A stretch of DNA of 6,835 nt from Chloroflexota bacterium (GTDB lineage Bacteria > Chloroflexota > Dehalococcoidia > Tepidiformales > Tepidiformaceae), in contig JANXYE010000268.1 of NCBI GenBank assembly GCA_025350285.1, positions 1 to 6,835 on the forward strand. Direction: 5' to 3'. Of the stretch, positions 1 through 5,416 are shown piece by piece. A model generated the notes under the pieces. It was not told the DNA's origin, ran no database searches, and saw nothing but the letters and a program-made list of their open reading frames with translations. Numbering within the stretch: the stretch's first letter is position 1; each line of letters begins with the position of its first letter. The position numbers and the translations under genes were made by a program.

Positions 1-486
1 GCCGAACATGATCAGTTCCATCGCCCGGCCGAAGTGGATGTAGCGCGCCAGCCGCTGCGTCTGGCCGCCGCCCGCCACGATGCCGCGCTTGGCCGCCATC
101 GTCCCGAAGGTCGCGTGCGACGCGGCGAGCCGGAAGTCGCAGCCCAGGGCGAGGGCCAGCCCGGCCGCCAGGCAGTGCCCGTTGACCGCCGCGATAATCG
201 GCTTCCAGATGCCGTCCGGGGTGAGGCGGGCAGCCGGGCCTTCGCCGCGCCGCTGGCTCCAGTCGTTCGCCTCGTCCTTTGCGCTCTTCACGAGGTCACG
301 CCCGGCGCAGAAAGCGCGCTCGCCCGCGCCCGTCACGATGGCGACGTGGAGCGAATCGTCGTTGTCGAACTCACTCCAGGCCGCGCCGAGCTGTTCATAC
401 ATCTCGGGGTCGATGGAGTTCATCGCTTCGGGCCGGTTGAGGGTGATGAGGAGCGTCTTGTCGTGCCGGGAAAGGTCGATGGGCAT
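1..486 (-). CDS. Crotonase-fold (enoyl-CoA hydratase/isomerase family) protein, 3' end cut by window edge
   Basis: The first 162 codons are present, reading from an ATG at 486 off the left edge. Crotonase landmarks are in order: an N-terminal LNRPEAMNSID stretch (residues 16-26), the first oxyanion-hole loop AFCAGRDL (58-65), WKPIIAAVNGHCLAAG (93-109), CDFRLAASHATFG (116-128) and GGGQTQRLAR (139-148). Family members hydrate or isomerise acyl-CoA thioesters in the cytoplasm. Aligned by eye to rat enoyl-CoA hydratase, the two catalytic glutamates (Glu144, Glu164) fall on Ala111 and Ala131, and the GGG of the second oxyanion loop is AAG. Classical hydratase activity is therefore doubtful, although CoA-ester binding looks intact. 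No SD precedes the ATG, but a TATACT box lies 7 nt upstream, which suggests a leaderless transcript. The gene sits 21 nt after the transporter ATPase and may also receive read-through from it. The family call is firm; the substrate is unknown. Confidence 0.9.
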   Translation of the reverse strand, partial: MPIDLSRHDKTLLITLNRPEAMNSIDPEMYEQLGAAWSEFDNDDSLHVAIVTGAGERAFCAGRDLVKSAKDEANDWSQRRGEGPAARLTPDGIWKPIIAAVNGHCLAAGLALALGCDFRLAASHATFGTMAAKRGIVAGGGQTQRLARYIHFGRAMELIMFG

Positions 487-499
487 GAGGGCGAGTATA
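487..499 (-). promoter_or_regulatory. Candidate leaderless -10 promoter box for the crotonase gene
   Basis: On the minus strand TATACT (499-494) differs from TATAAT at one position. It is followed by 7 nt and then directly by the ATG at 486, so transcription would begin at or next to the start codon. The gap contains no purine-rich SD, which agrees with leaderless translation. I see no good -35 hexamer at 16-18 nt. The box is AT-rich within very GC-rich sequence. This is an inference from motif and spacing only. Confidence 0.5.
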
Positions 500-507
500 A
501 CGCCAGC

Positions 508-1257
508 CTATCCCTCCAGCGCCCCCAACAGCTCCGCCTTCAGCCGCACGAACGCCGCTTCCACCACCAGCCCTCCCGTCCGCGGACGCTCGAAGGCCAC
601 ATCCACCCGCGCCACCATCCGCCCCGGCCGCGGCGACATGACGTAGACCGTGTCCGAGAGCAGCAGCGCCTCCTCCACATCGTGCGTGATGAACAGCACC
701 GTCCGACGGTCGCGCATCCAAACATCCTGCAGCCAGATGTGCATCCCCCGCCGGGTGATCGCGTCGAGCGCCCCGAACGGCTCGTCCAGGAGCAACGTCC
801 GGGCCGGCTGGAGGAACGTCCGCAGGAGCGCGACCCGCTGCCGCATCCCGCCACTGAGCTGCGCCGGCCACGACCGTTCGAAGCCAGCCAGCCCGAACCG
901 CTCCATCAGCCCGAGTGCCGCCGCCTTTGCCTCCACTCGCGGGACACCGGCCACCTCCGCCCCCAGCGTCGCGTTCCCGAGCACCCGCCGCCAGGGCAAC
1001 AGCAGGTCCTTCTGGGGCATGTACGCGACGAGCCCCGCCCGGCCAATCGTGCTTCCGCCGCCGACCAGCGCCTCGCCGCCAGAAGGGACCTGGAGCCCGG
1101 CAAGCACCCGCAGGATCGTGCTCTTTCCGCAGCCGCTCGGCCCGACCACGCTCACGAAGGCGCCGTCCGGTACCTCCAGATCCACGCCCGCGAGCGCCGG
1201 TACTGGCCGGCGCCCGCCGAACGTGTGGCTCAGACCGCGAAGCTCGATGGCGGCCAC
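508..1257 (-). CDS. thiZ: ABC transporter ATP-binding protein, thiamine-precursor type (ThiZ-like)
   Basis: This 249-aa protein is the cytoplasmic ATPase that powers the importer. It has all the nucleotide-binding motifs: Walker A GPSGCGKST (39-47), Q-loop Gln82 in MPQKDLLLPW, signature LSGGMRQR (134-141), Walker B TLLLDEP with catalytic Glu159 (154-160), D-loop GALD (162-165) and H-loop His192. The MPQKDLLLPWR pattern and the length fit the nitrate/sulfonate/taurine/thiamine-precursor (SsuB/TauB/ThiZ) group. The start is a GTG at 1257, one base after the TAA of the binding-protein gene (1261-1259), with a purine-rich GAAGAAG just upstream as a weak SD. Translational coupling is likely. It is the last clear gene of the TPP-riboswitch operon. 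The ATPase family alone would not give the substrate. The thiamine-precursor assignment comes from the ThiY-like partner and the riboswitch. Confidence 0.9.
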   Translation of the reverse strand: MAAIELRGLSHTFGGRRPVPALAGVDLEVPDGAFVSVVGPSGCGKSTILRVLAGLQVPSGGEALVGGGSTIGRAGLVAYMPQKDLLLPWRRVLGNATLGAEVAGVPRVEAKAAALGLMERFGLAGFERSWPAQLSGGMRQRVALLRTFLQPARTLLLDEPFGALDAITRRGMHIWLQDVWMRDRRTVLFITHDVEEALLLSDTVYVMSPRPGRMVARVDVAFERPRTGGLVVEAAFVRLKAELLGALEG

Positions 1258-1258
1258 G

Positions 1259-2266
1259 TTACTTCTTCGGCAGGAAGTCGTTCGTGAACGCCTTGTTCAC
1301 ATCGACTGTTTTGTCGTACAAGCCCGCATCCTTGAGGAACGTGGCGAACGTCTGCCAGACGGCAAGGTCCTGCAATCCCCACTGGCGGCCCTTATCGACG
1401 TACTTTCCGAGGTGGTAGGCGGCGCTTTCCGTCACCAGCCGCTGGTCAATCCCCTCCGCGTTCTTCACCAGGTCATCCGCCGCCGTCACCGATTCCGTCG
1501 CCGCCAGATCGTAGCCACGCGAGGTCGCCGCCATGAACTTCTTCACGAGATCCGGGTTGCTCTTGGCCAGCGACTCACTCGTGATGAAGACCGGCGTGTA
1601 CCAGTCCGGGATGCAATTCAGCCAGTCCTTAAACTTGATGCTGGTGACCGGCTTATTCTCGATCTTGTTCGCGCGGAGCACGTCCCAGCCTTCGAAAACC
1701 CAGACGAAGTCGAACTGCTTCGCCTCCATCCCGGCGAGGTAGTCAACATCGCCGACTTCGACGAACTTCACCTTCGCAGGGTCGCCGCCGTCGCATTGCA
1801 CGAGCTTCTTTACGATCTGCGTTTCCAGCGGCCCGCCGTAGCCGCCGTACGTCTTGCCTTCGAGGTCCTTCGGCCGCTTGATATTCGCCTTGGCGAGCGA
1901 GAACAGGCTCGAATCGTTGTGCTGCAGGATCGCCGCTATCGAGACAACCGGCACGCCCTCGGCCCTGGCCGGGATTACGCTCTCCGCGACCGAGATGCCG
2001 AAGTCGGCCTTGCCCTGTCCCACAACTTGCTCGACCCCGCCCGAAGCGGGCGCGTCGAGGATTTGGAGGTCGATGCCCGCGTCCTTATACCACCCCTTCT
2101 CTTTCGCGATGTAGATGCCCGAATGTTGCGTGTTGGGCGTCCAGTTCAGCATCAGGGTGACCTTCTTCAGGCCCCCGCCGTCATCGTCGCCACACGACGC
2201 GGCGAAGACGAACGAGCTGACGACGAGGCCAGCGAGCCCAAGACTCCAAAGTTTGCGACGGTTCAT
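1259..2266 (-). CDS. thiY: Thiamine-pyrimidine-precursor substrate-binding lipoprotein (ThiY/NMT1-THI5-like family)
   Basis: This 335-aa extracytoplasmic solute receptor would deliver its ligand to the membrane permease. The N-terminus is a lipoprotein signal: MNRRK, a hydrophobic core (residues 6-23), then AASC with Cys25 as the probable lipidated residue, followed by an Asp/Gly linker. The lipobox is slightly weak because -3 is Ala rather than Leu. The mature part opens with VTLMLNWTPNTQHSGIYIA (35-53), the N-W-T-P-N-T-x-H signature of ThiY and NMT1/THI5-like proteins. It continues with AKEKGWYKDAGIDLQIL (54-70) and the family's GKADFGIS (85-92). Known members bind formylaminopyrimidine or HMP; the exact ligand here is inferred. 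The ATG at 2266 overlaps the permease TGA by 4 nt (ATGA), with an AGAGGA SD at 2278-2273. An in-frame upstream extension exists but would run through the permease coding region, so I rejected it. Confidence 0.9.
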   Translation of the reverse strand: MNRRKLWSLGLAGLVVSSFVFAASCGDDDGGGLKKVTLMLNWTPNTQHSGIYIAKEKGWYKDAGIDLQILDAPASGGVEQVVGQGKADFGISVAESVIPARAEGVPVVSIAAILQHNDSSLFSLAKANIKRPKDLEGKTYGGYGGPLETQIVKKLVQCDGGDPAKVKFVEVGDVDYLAGMEAKQFDFVWVFEGWDVLRANKIENKPVTSIKFKDWLNCIPDWYTPVFITSESLAKSNPDLVKKFMAATSRGYDLAATESVTAADDLVKNAEGIDQRLVTESAAYHLGKYVDKGRQWGLQDLAVWQTFATFLKDAGLYDKTVDVNKAFTNDFLPKK

Positions 2267-3120
2267 AACGGTTCCTCTTCTTCTCCCTGGCGGATGTACA
2301 TCCATGGCGTGGCCAGCCGCGCCGCGATCGTGACCGCGGCGAACAGACCGATACTGACGAGCGCAACCACGGCGGTCGCGACGAACACCCGGTCCACCCG
2401 AAACGAGTTCTGCGAGCGGGTGATGAAGATGCCGAGCCCGGAACTCGCCCCCACCCACTCCCCGATGACCGCCCCCAGCACGGCGTAAGCGGCGGCGATT
2501 TTTAGCCCAGCGAAGAACGAAGGCAGGGCCGCCGGGATGCGCACGTACCAGAGTTCGGCACGCTTGCGCCCGCCCATGCTCCTGATCAGCCCGATCATGT
2601 CGCCGTCGGCCCCGGTCAACCCATCGACTGTGGCCACCGCAATCGGGAAGAACCCGATGAGCGCCACGATCACCACCTTGGGCGTCAGCCCGAACCCGAA
2701 CCAGATGATCAGCAACGGCGCGAGCACGACCATCGGTATCGTCTGCGAAACGATCAGGATCGGGTAGAAGACGCGGCGCACGAGCGGCCAGGTGGCCATC
2801 GCAAGCGCCAGCCCAACGCCGACGGCCACAGCCACGCCGAGCCCGATCGCCGCCTCTGCGACCGTGGTCCTGATGTGGCCGGGGAGGATGTCGCGCGTTT
2901 CGAGGAACGCGTCCCACACGCGGCTGGGCGCGGGCAGCACGTACGGCTTGGTGTCGAACACCCGCACCCAGGCCTCCCACACCCCGACCAGCGCCACCAG
3001 CAACAACGTCGCGGGGAGGTAGGCGGCCAGCGCTCGCCGGCCAGCCCGCAGCGGCTTCGCGAGCACGCGGCGGCCCGGCCGATCCGGGAACTCGACAGCG
3101 GCTTTCGCCCCGGCGCTCAT
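2263..3120 (-). CDS. thiX: ABC transporter permease, thiamine-precursor type (ThiX-like)
   Basis: This inner-membrane permease of the binding-protein-dependent transport family is 285 aa from the chosen start. Hydrophobic segments lie near residues 33-50, 92-110, 117-142, 147-165, 205-225 and 246-268, giving about six transmembrane helices. The cytoplasmic EAA-type coupling loop, which docks on the ATPase, is visible around 178-200 (RSMGGRKRAELWYVRIPAAL). The hydrophilic N-terminus is rich in Arg and Lys. I chose the ATG at 3120 because it lies one base after the TGA of the thiamine-binding gene. An in-frame GTG at 3165 would add 15 residues and overlap that gene by 44 nt. The 3' end shares ATGA with the lipoprotein gene. 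The closest general families are SsuC/TauC/ThiX. The substrate is inferred from the ThiY-like partner and the riboswitch. Confidence 0.88.
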   Translation of the reverse strand: MSAGAKAAVEFPDRPGRRVLAKPLRAGRRALAAYLPATLLLVALVGVWEAWVRVFDTKPYVLPAPSRVWDAFLETRDILPGHIRTTVAEAAIGLGVAVAVGVGLALAMATWPLVRRVFYPILIVSQTIPMVVLAPLLIIWFGFGLTPKVVIVALIGFFPIAVATVDGLTGADGDMIGLIRSMGGRKRAELWYVRIPAALPSFFAGLKIAAAYAVLGAVIGEWVGASSGLGIFITRSQNSFRVDRVFVATAVVALVSIGLFAAVTIAARLATPWMYIRQGEEEEPL

Positions 3121-3121
3121 C

Positions 3122-3415
3122 TCAGCGGAACTTCCCGGTGAGGCTGGCAATCGTTGGCGCGCCACTCGCCGCCGCCGACTGCTGGAACTTCACCACGCTC
3201 ACCAGCCCGGCCGCGCCAGCCGCGAGGCACGCCTCGTGGGCCTCGCGTACGACCGCCCAGAGTTCGTCCGGCTCACCTTCGATGGTCGTCCCGAGGGCAC
3301 TGACCTCGTAGGCGAGTCCAGAGCGCTGGATGACGGCGATGGCCGCTTCGATGTGCTTGTAGGGCGATTCGGGCGTGCCGGCTGGATTGGCCAGACACTC
3401 AATTTCGACGATCAC
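3122..3415 (-). CDS. MTH1187/TM0486-family thiamine-binding protein
   Basis: This small soluble protein is 97 aa from the GTG at 3415. It begins IVEIECLANPAG and continues SPYKHIEAAIAVIQRSGLAYEVSALGTTIEG (numbered with the GTG-encoded residue as 1, about 17-47), then ELWAVVREAHEACLAAGA. This is the beta-alpha-beta ferredoxin-like pattern of the MTH1187/YkoF family (PF01910), whose members bind thiamine or its pyrimidine moiety. The Y-E-V-S-x-L-G-T-T-I-E-G block is the most recognisable stretch. I prefer the GTG start because GAAGGGA (3430-3424) sits 8 nt upstream and the family usually starts just before this first strand. An in-frame ATG at 3442 would add MSPQEGTAS, but it has no SD and lies inside a candidate regulatory hairpin. 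It is the first gene after the TPP riboswitch and is followed after 1 nt by the permease, so it may buffer or carry the imported compound. Confidence 0.85.
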   Translation of the reverse strand: MIVEIECLANPAGTPESPYKHIEAAIAVIQRSGLAYEVSALGTTIEGEPDELWAVVREAHEACLAAGAAGLVSVVKFQQSAAASGAPTIASLTGKFR

Positions 3416-3421
3416 GGACGC

Positions 3422-3441
3422 TGTCCCTTCTTGTGGGGACA
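3422..3441 (-). promoter_or_regulatory. Possible SD-sequestering hairpin of the thi operon leader
   Basis: In the minus-strand RNA UGUCCC (3441-3436) can pair with GGGACA (3427-3422) around an 8-nt loop, CACAAGAA. The 3' arm contains most of the SD-like GAAGGGA that precedes the preferred GTG start at 3415. Folding would hide the ribosome site. The left arm overlaps a segment that can pair instead with the 5' strand of riboswitch P1, so this may be part of the expression platform. This is inferred from complementarity only. Confidence 0.4.
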
Positions 3442-3483
3442 TGCCGCGTGATCAGAAAAGACGTGCGCGAATACGAAACATCC

Positions 3484-3505
3484 GATCGGCCCGCCGGGCC
3501 GGATC
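3484..3505 (-). terminator. Strong GC hairpin in the riboswitch leader, possible attenuator
   Basis: Between the aptamer and the first gene the minus-strand RNA contains GAUC, a bulged C, then GGCCC, a GGC loop, GGGCC and GAUC. This gives nine base pairs with one bulge. The next bases (GGAUGUUUCGUAUU) are only moderately U-rich, so it is an imperfect intrinsic terminator. It could still serve transcriptional attenuation or simply be a leader stem. A second smaller stem, GCCCC/GGGGC with loop AUAGC, lies between it and the aptamer (3534-3520). Confidence 0.35.
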
Positions 3506-3539
3506 AGATCCGTGGGAGCGCCCCGCTATGGGGCAGTTC

Positions 3540-3630
3540 CACGCCGCATTCCCTACGCTCGCATTATCGAGATCAGGTTCCTGGAGTTGTCCGGGTGGAC
3601 TCTCAGCCTTTCGGCTCCCCCAGCGGCATG
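3540..3630 (-). ncRNA. TPP riboswitch (THI element) aptamer
   Basis: This is a cis-acting RNA that binds thiamine pyrophosphate and normally shuts down the downstream thiamine genes. The minus strand carries the near-invariant blocks in order: GGCUGAGAG (CUGAGA at 3606-3601), ACCUGAUC (3578-3571), AUAAUG in the P5 loop, and GCGUAGGGAA (3558-3549). Helices can be drawn by hand. P1 is CAUGCCGC (3630-3623) with GCGGCGUG (3547-3540). P2 is CUGGG with CCCGG. P3 is a short GCC-GAAA-GGC stem with a GNRA tetraloop. P5 is CUCG-AUAAUG-CGAG. The aptamer lies about 125 nt upstream of the GTG start of the thiamine-binding gene, and the thiX, thiY and thiZ-like genes follow on the same strand. The motif match is strong. 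The mode of control (terminator or SD masking) is unproven. Confidence 0.97.
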
Positions 3631-3648
3631 CCATTGGTTGACGAAGAG

Positions 3649-3678
3649 ATCGTACACCCGTCCGGCGAAAAACGGAAA
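3649..3678 (-). promoter_or_regulatory. Candidate promoter of the TPP-riboswitch operon
   Basis: On the minus strand TACGAT (3654-3649, four of six matches to TATAAT, preceded by TG) lies about 20 nt before the first riboswitch helix. That would place the transcript start near 3642. TTTCCG (3678-3673), at an 18-nt spacing, is the best -35-like partner but matches TTGACA poorly. The position is right for the riboswitch transcript; the motif quality is modest. Confidence 0.35.
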
Positions 3679-3790
3679 GCGTGCGGGCGGAAATCGGAAA
3701 AGGGAGAGCGGAAGGCGACCCGGAATGCCCCTGTCGGCGGGGTGGCCGTCGGATTTTTGCAGAGGCTCAAGCATGGCGCGGAGACAACGA

Positions 3791-3877
3791 ACCGCTCGTG
3801 TCACTCGCGGCCAGCAGTGGCGTCGCGAATCAAGAGGCACGCACACGCAATCCTGGCCGCGACGGATACGGAGCGGT
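3791..3877. repeat. First long imperfect inverted repeat of a tandem pair
   Basis: ACCGCTC (3791-3797) is complementary to GAGCGGT (3871-3877), and TCGCGGCCAG (3805-3814) is perfectly complementary to CTGGCCGCGA (3853-3862). The two stems are separated by an internal loop of 7 and 8 nt and enclose an apical segment of 38 nt. The right arm is the first copy of the 31-bp direct repeat. As RNA or cruciform DNA this would be a stable hairpin. I do not recognise the family. Confidence 0.6.
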
Positions 3878-3878
3878 C
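3848..3878 (+). repeat. 31-bp direct repeat, copy 1
   Basis: The 31 bases starting CAATCCTGGCCGCGAC and ending GGAGCGGTC are identical to those at 4003-4033, a period of 155 bp. The short word GGCACG lies 5 and 2 bases upstream of the two copies respectively. Inside each copy GGCCGC and GCGGTC can form a small stem with one G-U pair. Confidence 0.85.
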
Positions 3879-3960
3879 CAGCGCCAGGCGGCTCGTTGGC
3901 CCCGCGTCGGGCGACTACTCGGGTCGTGTCCTGCGCCCGGCATCTTCGGCCATGAAACGT

Positions 3961-4033
3961 GACCACTCCTTCGCAGTCGCGGTTCGGTTCATGTGGCACG
4001 GCCAATCCTGGCCGCGACGGATACGGAGCGGTC
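3961..4033. repeat. Second long imperfect inverted repeat of the tandem pair
   Basis: GACCACTCC (3961-3969) pairs with GGAGCGGTC (4025-4033) at eight of nine positions, and GTCGCGG (3976-3982) pairs perfectly with CCGCGAC (4012-4018). A symmetric 6-by-6 internal loop separates the stems. The inner stem can extend through two T-G pairs (3983-4011, 3984-4010), one mismatch, and two G-C pairs. The layout of outer stem, internal loop, inner stem and apical loop matches the unit at 3791-3877, although the left arms have diverged. Confidence 0.6.
4003..4033 (+). repeat. 31-bp direct repeat, copy 2
   Basis: Identical to 3848-3878 at all 31 positions. It forms the right arm of the second long hairpin. 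The sequence beyond the repeat diverges quickly, apart from the word CAGGCGGC, which recurs at 3883-3890 and 4053-4060. Confidence 0.85.
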
Positions 4034-4090
4034 TCTCCAGTGAGCCCGCGGGCAGGCGGCCCAGATCCGGTCGAACGCGGTTCCCTGCCC

Positions 4091-4100
4091 TTGTGCACAA
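4091..4100. other. Isolated TTGTGCACAA palindrome
   Basis: This is a perfect 10-bp palindrome. On both strands it resembles the DnaA-box pattern TTGTNCACA known from GC-rich bacteria. A single site with no AT-rich region or further boxes does not make an origin. It could equally be an operator for a dimeric regulator. Confidence 0.3.
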
Positions 4101-4173
4101 ATCTAACGCCCACCCCCGTCGGCGCGGCTCCATGTTCTACGCGAGCCGCCGCTTTCGGCTTCCGTTCGTCCGC

Positions 4174-4201
4174 TTTCCGCTGTCCCCGTTCCGCGTATGA
4201 T
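4174..4201 (+). promoter_or_regulatory. Candidate promoter of the thiolase-DUF35 operon
   Basis: TATGAT (4196-4201) matches TATAAT at five of six positions. It lies 34 nt before the chosen ATG, so transcription would start near 4207-4209. TTTCCG (4174-4179) is the -35-like hexamer at a 16-nt spacing, but it is a poor match to TTGACA. The same nine bases CGCTTTCCG stand in the -35 zone of the divergent thi promoter. I do not see another good -10 nearby. Confidence 0.45.
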
Positions 4202-4204
4202 TCG

Positions 4205-4228
4205 CCTCGGGCGAACAACCGCCCGAGG
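4205..4228 (+). promoter_or_regulatory. Perfect 9-bp inverted repeat at start site and SD of the thiolase-like gene
   Basis: CCTCGGGCG (4205-4213) and CGCCCGAGG (4220-4228) are exact reverse complements around AACAAC. The right arm includes the first four bases of the GAGGAG SD (4225-4230), 5 nt before the ATG. The left arm begins a few bases after the TATGAT box. It could be an operator for a dimeric repressor placed over the transcription start. If transcription starts early enough, it could instead be an RNA stem that masks the SD. Confidence 0.6.
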
Positions 4229-4235
4229 AGTTCCT

Positions 4236-5416
4236 ATGTCCGACCTCACCATCCGCGGCAAGACGGCCATCGTCGGCCTCGGCGAAACCCGCTACTACAA
4301 ACGCGGCGCGGCGCCCGACCCGGAGTTCAAACTCACCCTCCAGGCGATCATGCTCGCCGCCGAGGACGCCGGCATCGACGTGCGCGACATCGACGGCTTC
4401 GCGTCGTACAGCAACGACCGCAACGACCCGCCACGCATCCAGTCGGCCCTCGGGATCAAGCACGTCGGCTTTAGCAACATGTTCTGGGGAGGCGGGGGAG
4501 GTGGCGGATCCGGAGCTGTCGGGAACGCTGCCGCCGCCGTCGCCGCGGGCTATTGCGATATCGCGGTCGCCTATCGCGGCCTCGCGCAGGGCCAGTTCGG
4601 GCGCTTCGGACAAGGCGCGGCCATCCCCGTGGCGCCCGGCGGGATGGCCTTTACCGCGCCCTACGGCCTGATGTCGCCGGCCCAGATGTTCGCGATGCGC
4701 GTCAACCGCTTCATGCATGACCACGGCGTCAACCAGGAGGCCCTCCGCGCGGTCGCCCTCGCCAGCTACCACCACGCCCAGTACAACCCCAACGCCGTCA
4801 TGCACGGCCGGCCGCTGACCGAAGAGGACTACGACAACTCGCGCTGGATCGTCGAGCCGTTCCACCTGTTCGATTGCTGCCAGGAGAACGACGGCGCCGC
4901 CGCCGTCATCGTCACAAGCGCCGAGCGGGCGAAAGATCTGAAGCACAAGCCGGCCTACATCCTCGCCGCCCAGCAGGGGAGCGACTACCGCCAGGCCGCC
5001 GCCGCCCACAACGCCCCGGATTACGGCACCTCGAACTTCAAGTCGCTCGCTCCCCGGCTCTACAAGCAGGCCGGCCTCGGCCCGAAGGAAGTGGACGTCC
5101 TCCAGAGCTACGAGAACTTCACCGGCGGCGTGATGATGAGCATCGTCGAGCACGATTTCTGCAAGCCGGACGAAGTGAACGACTTCTTCCAGCTCGATAA
5201 CTTCCGCTTCGATGGCGGCAAACTGCCGCTGAATACGAGCGGCGGTAACCTCGCCGAGTGCTACATGCACGGACTCGAACTGATTACGGAGGCGGTCCGC
5301 CAGATTCGCGGGACGGCGCCGTGCCAGCTGGAGAAAGAGGTCAACATCTCTATGGTCACCTCCGGGCCAATGGTCCAGCCGGTGAGCAACCTCATCCTCA
5401 GCCGGGAGGCCAAGCC

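Larger units (their letters stand above)
3631..4235. other. Divergent intergenic region without a credible gene
   Basis: These 605 bp separate the minus-strand riboswitch from the plus-strand thiolase-like start. Open frames cross it on both strands, but they are rich in Arg, Ser and Pro, have no SD, show no recognisable domain, and run over the riboswitch or the neighbouring promoters. I treat the region as non-coding. It contains a purine-rich plus-strand stretch (about 3665-3715), the twin-hairpin element (3791-4033), a GGGCAGG/CCTGCCC inverted repeat (4050-4056 with 4084-4090), the TTGTGCACAA palindrome and the promoter and leader of the thiolase-like gene. Confidence 0.7.

Noticed and set aside
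650..2488. Long plus-strand open frame (612 codons) across the transporter genes
   Set aside because: It is antisense to well-supported ATPase and lipoprotein genes, has no recognisable domain, and is the usual shadow frame of GC-rich coding DNA.
1259..2980. 573-codon reading of the ThiY-like gene
   Set aside because: The first 238 codons lie out of frame inside the permease gene. The lipoprotein signal and SD fix the start at 2266.
3731..3758. Plus-strand intrinsic terminator ending in TTTTT
   Set aside because: The only stems before the T-run are 4-5 bp and poorly placed, and no plus-strand gene ends upstream of it.
3843..4033. CRISPR array
   Set aside because: There are only two identical 31-bp units, 155 bp apart, each part of a larger inverted repeat, with no regular spacers and no cas genes.
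4044..4090. tRNA-like or terminator structure around the GGGCAGG/CCTGCCC repeat
   Set aside because: There is no cloverleaf, no TTCGA T-loop and no T-tract. Only a 7-bp inverted repeat and a GCCCGCGGGC palindrome can be supported.
3433..4200. 255-codon plus-strand frame covering the riboswitch and the intergenic region
   Set aside because: It runs antisense through the TPP aptamer, is rich in Arg, Ser and Pro, has no SD, and contains the inverted repeats. A non-coding explanation is better.
3553..4218. 221-codon minus-strand frame in the intergenic region
   Set aside because: It would overlap the riboswitch and its promoter, has no SD or domain, and its internal similarity is explained by the 31-bp DNA repeat.
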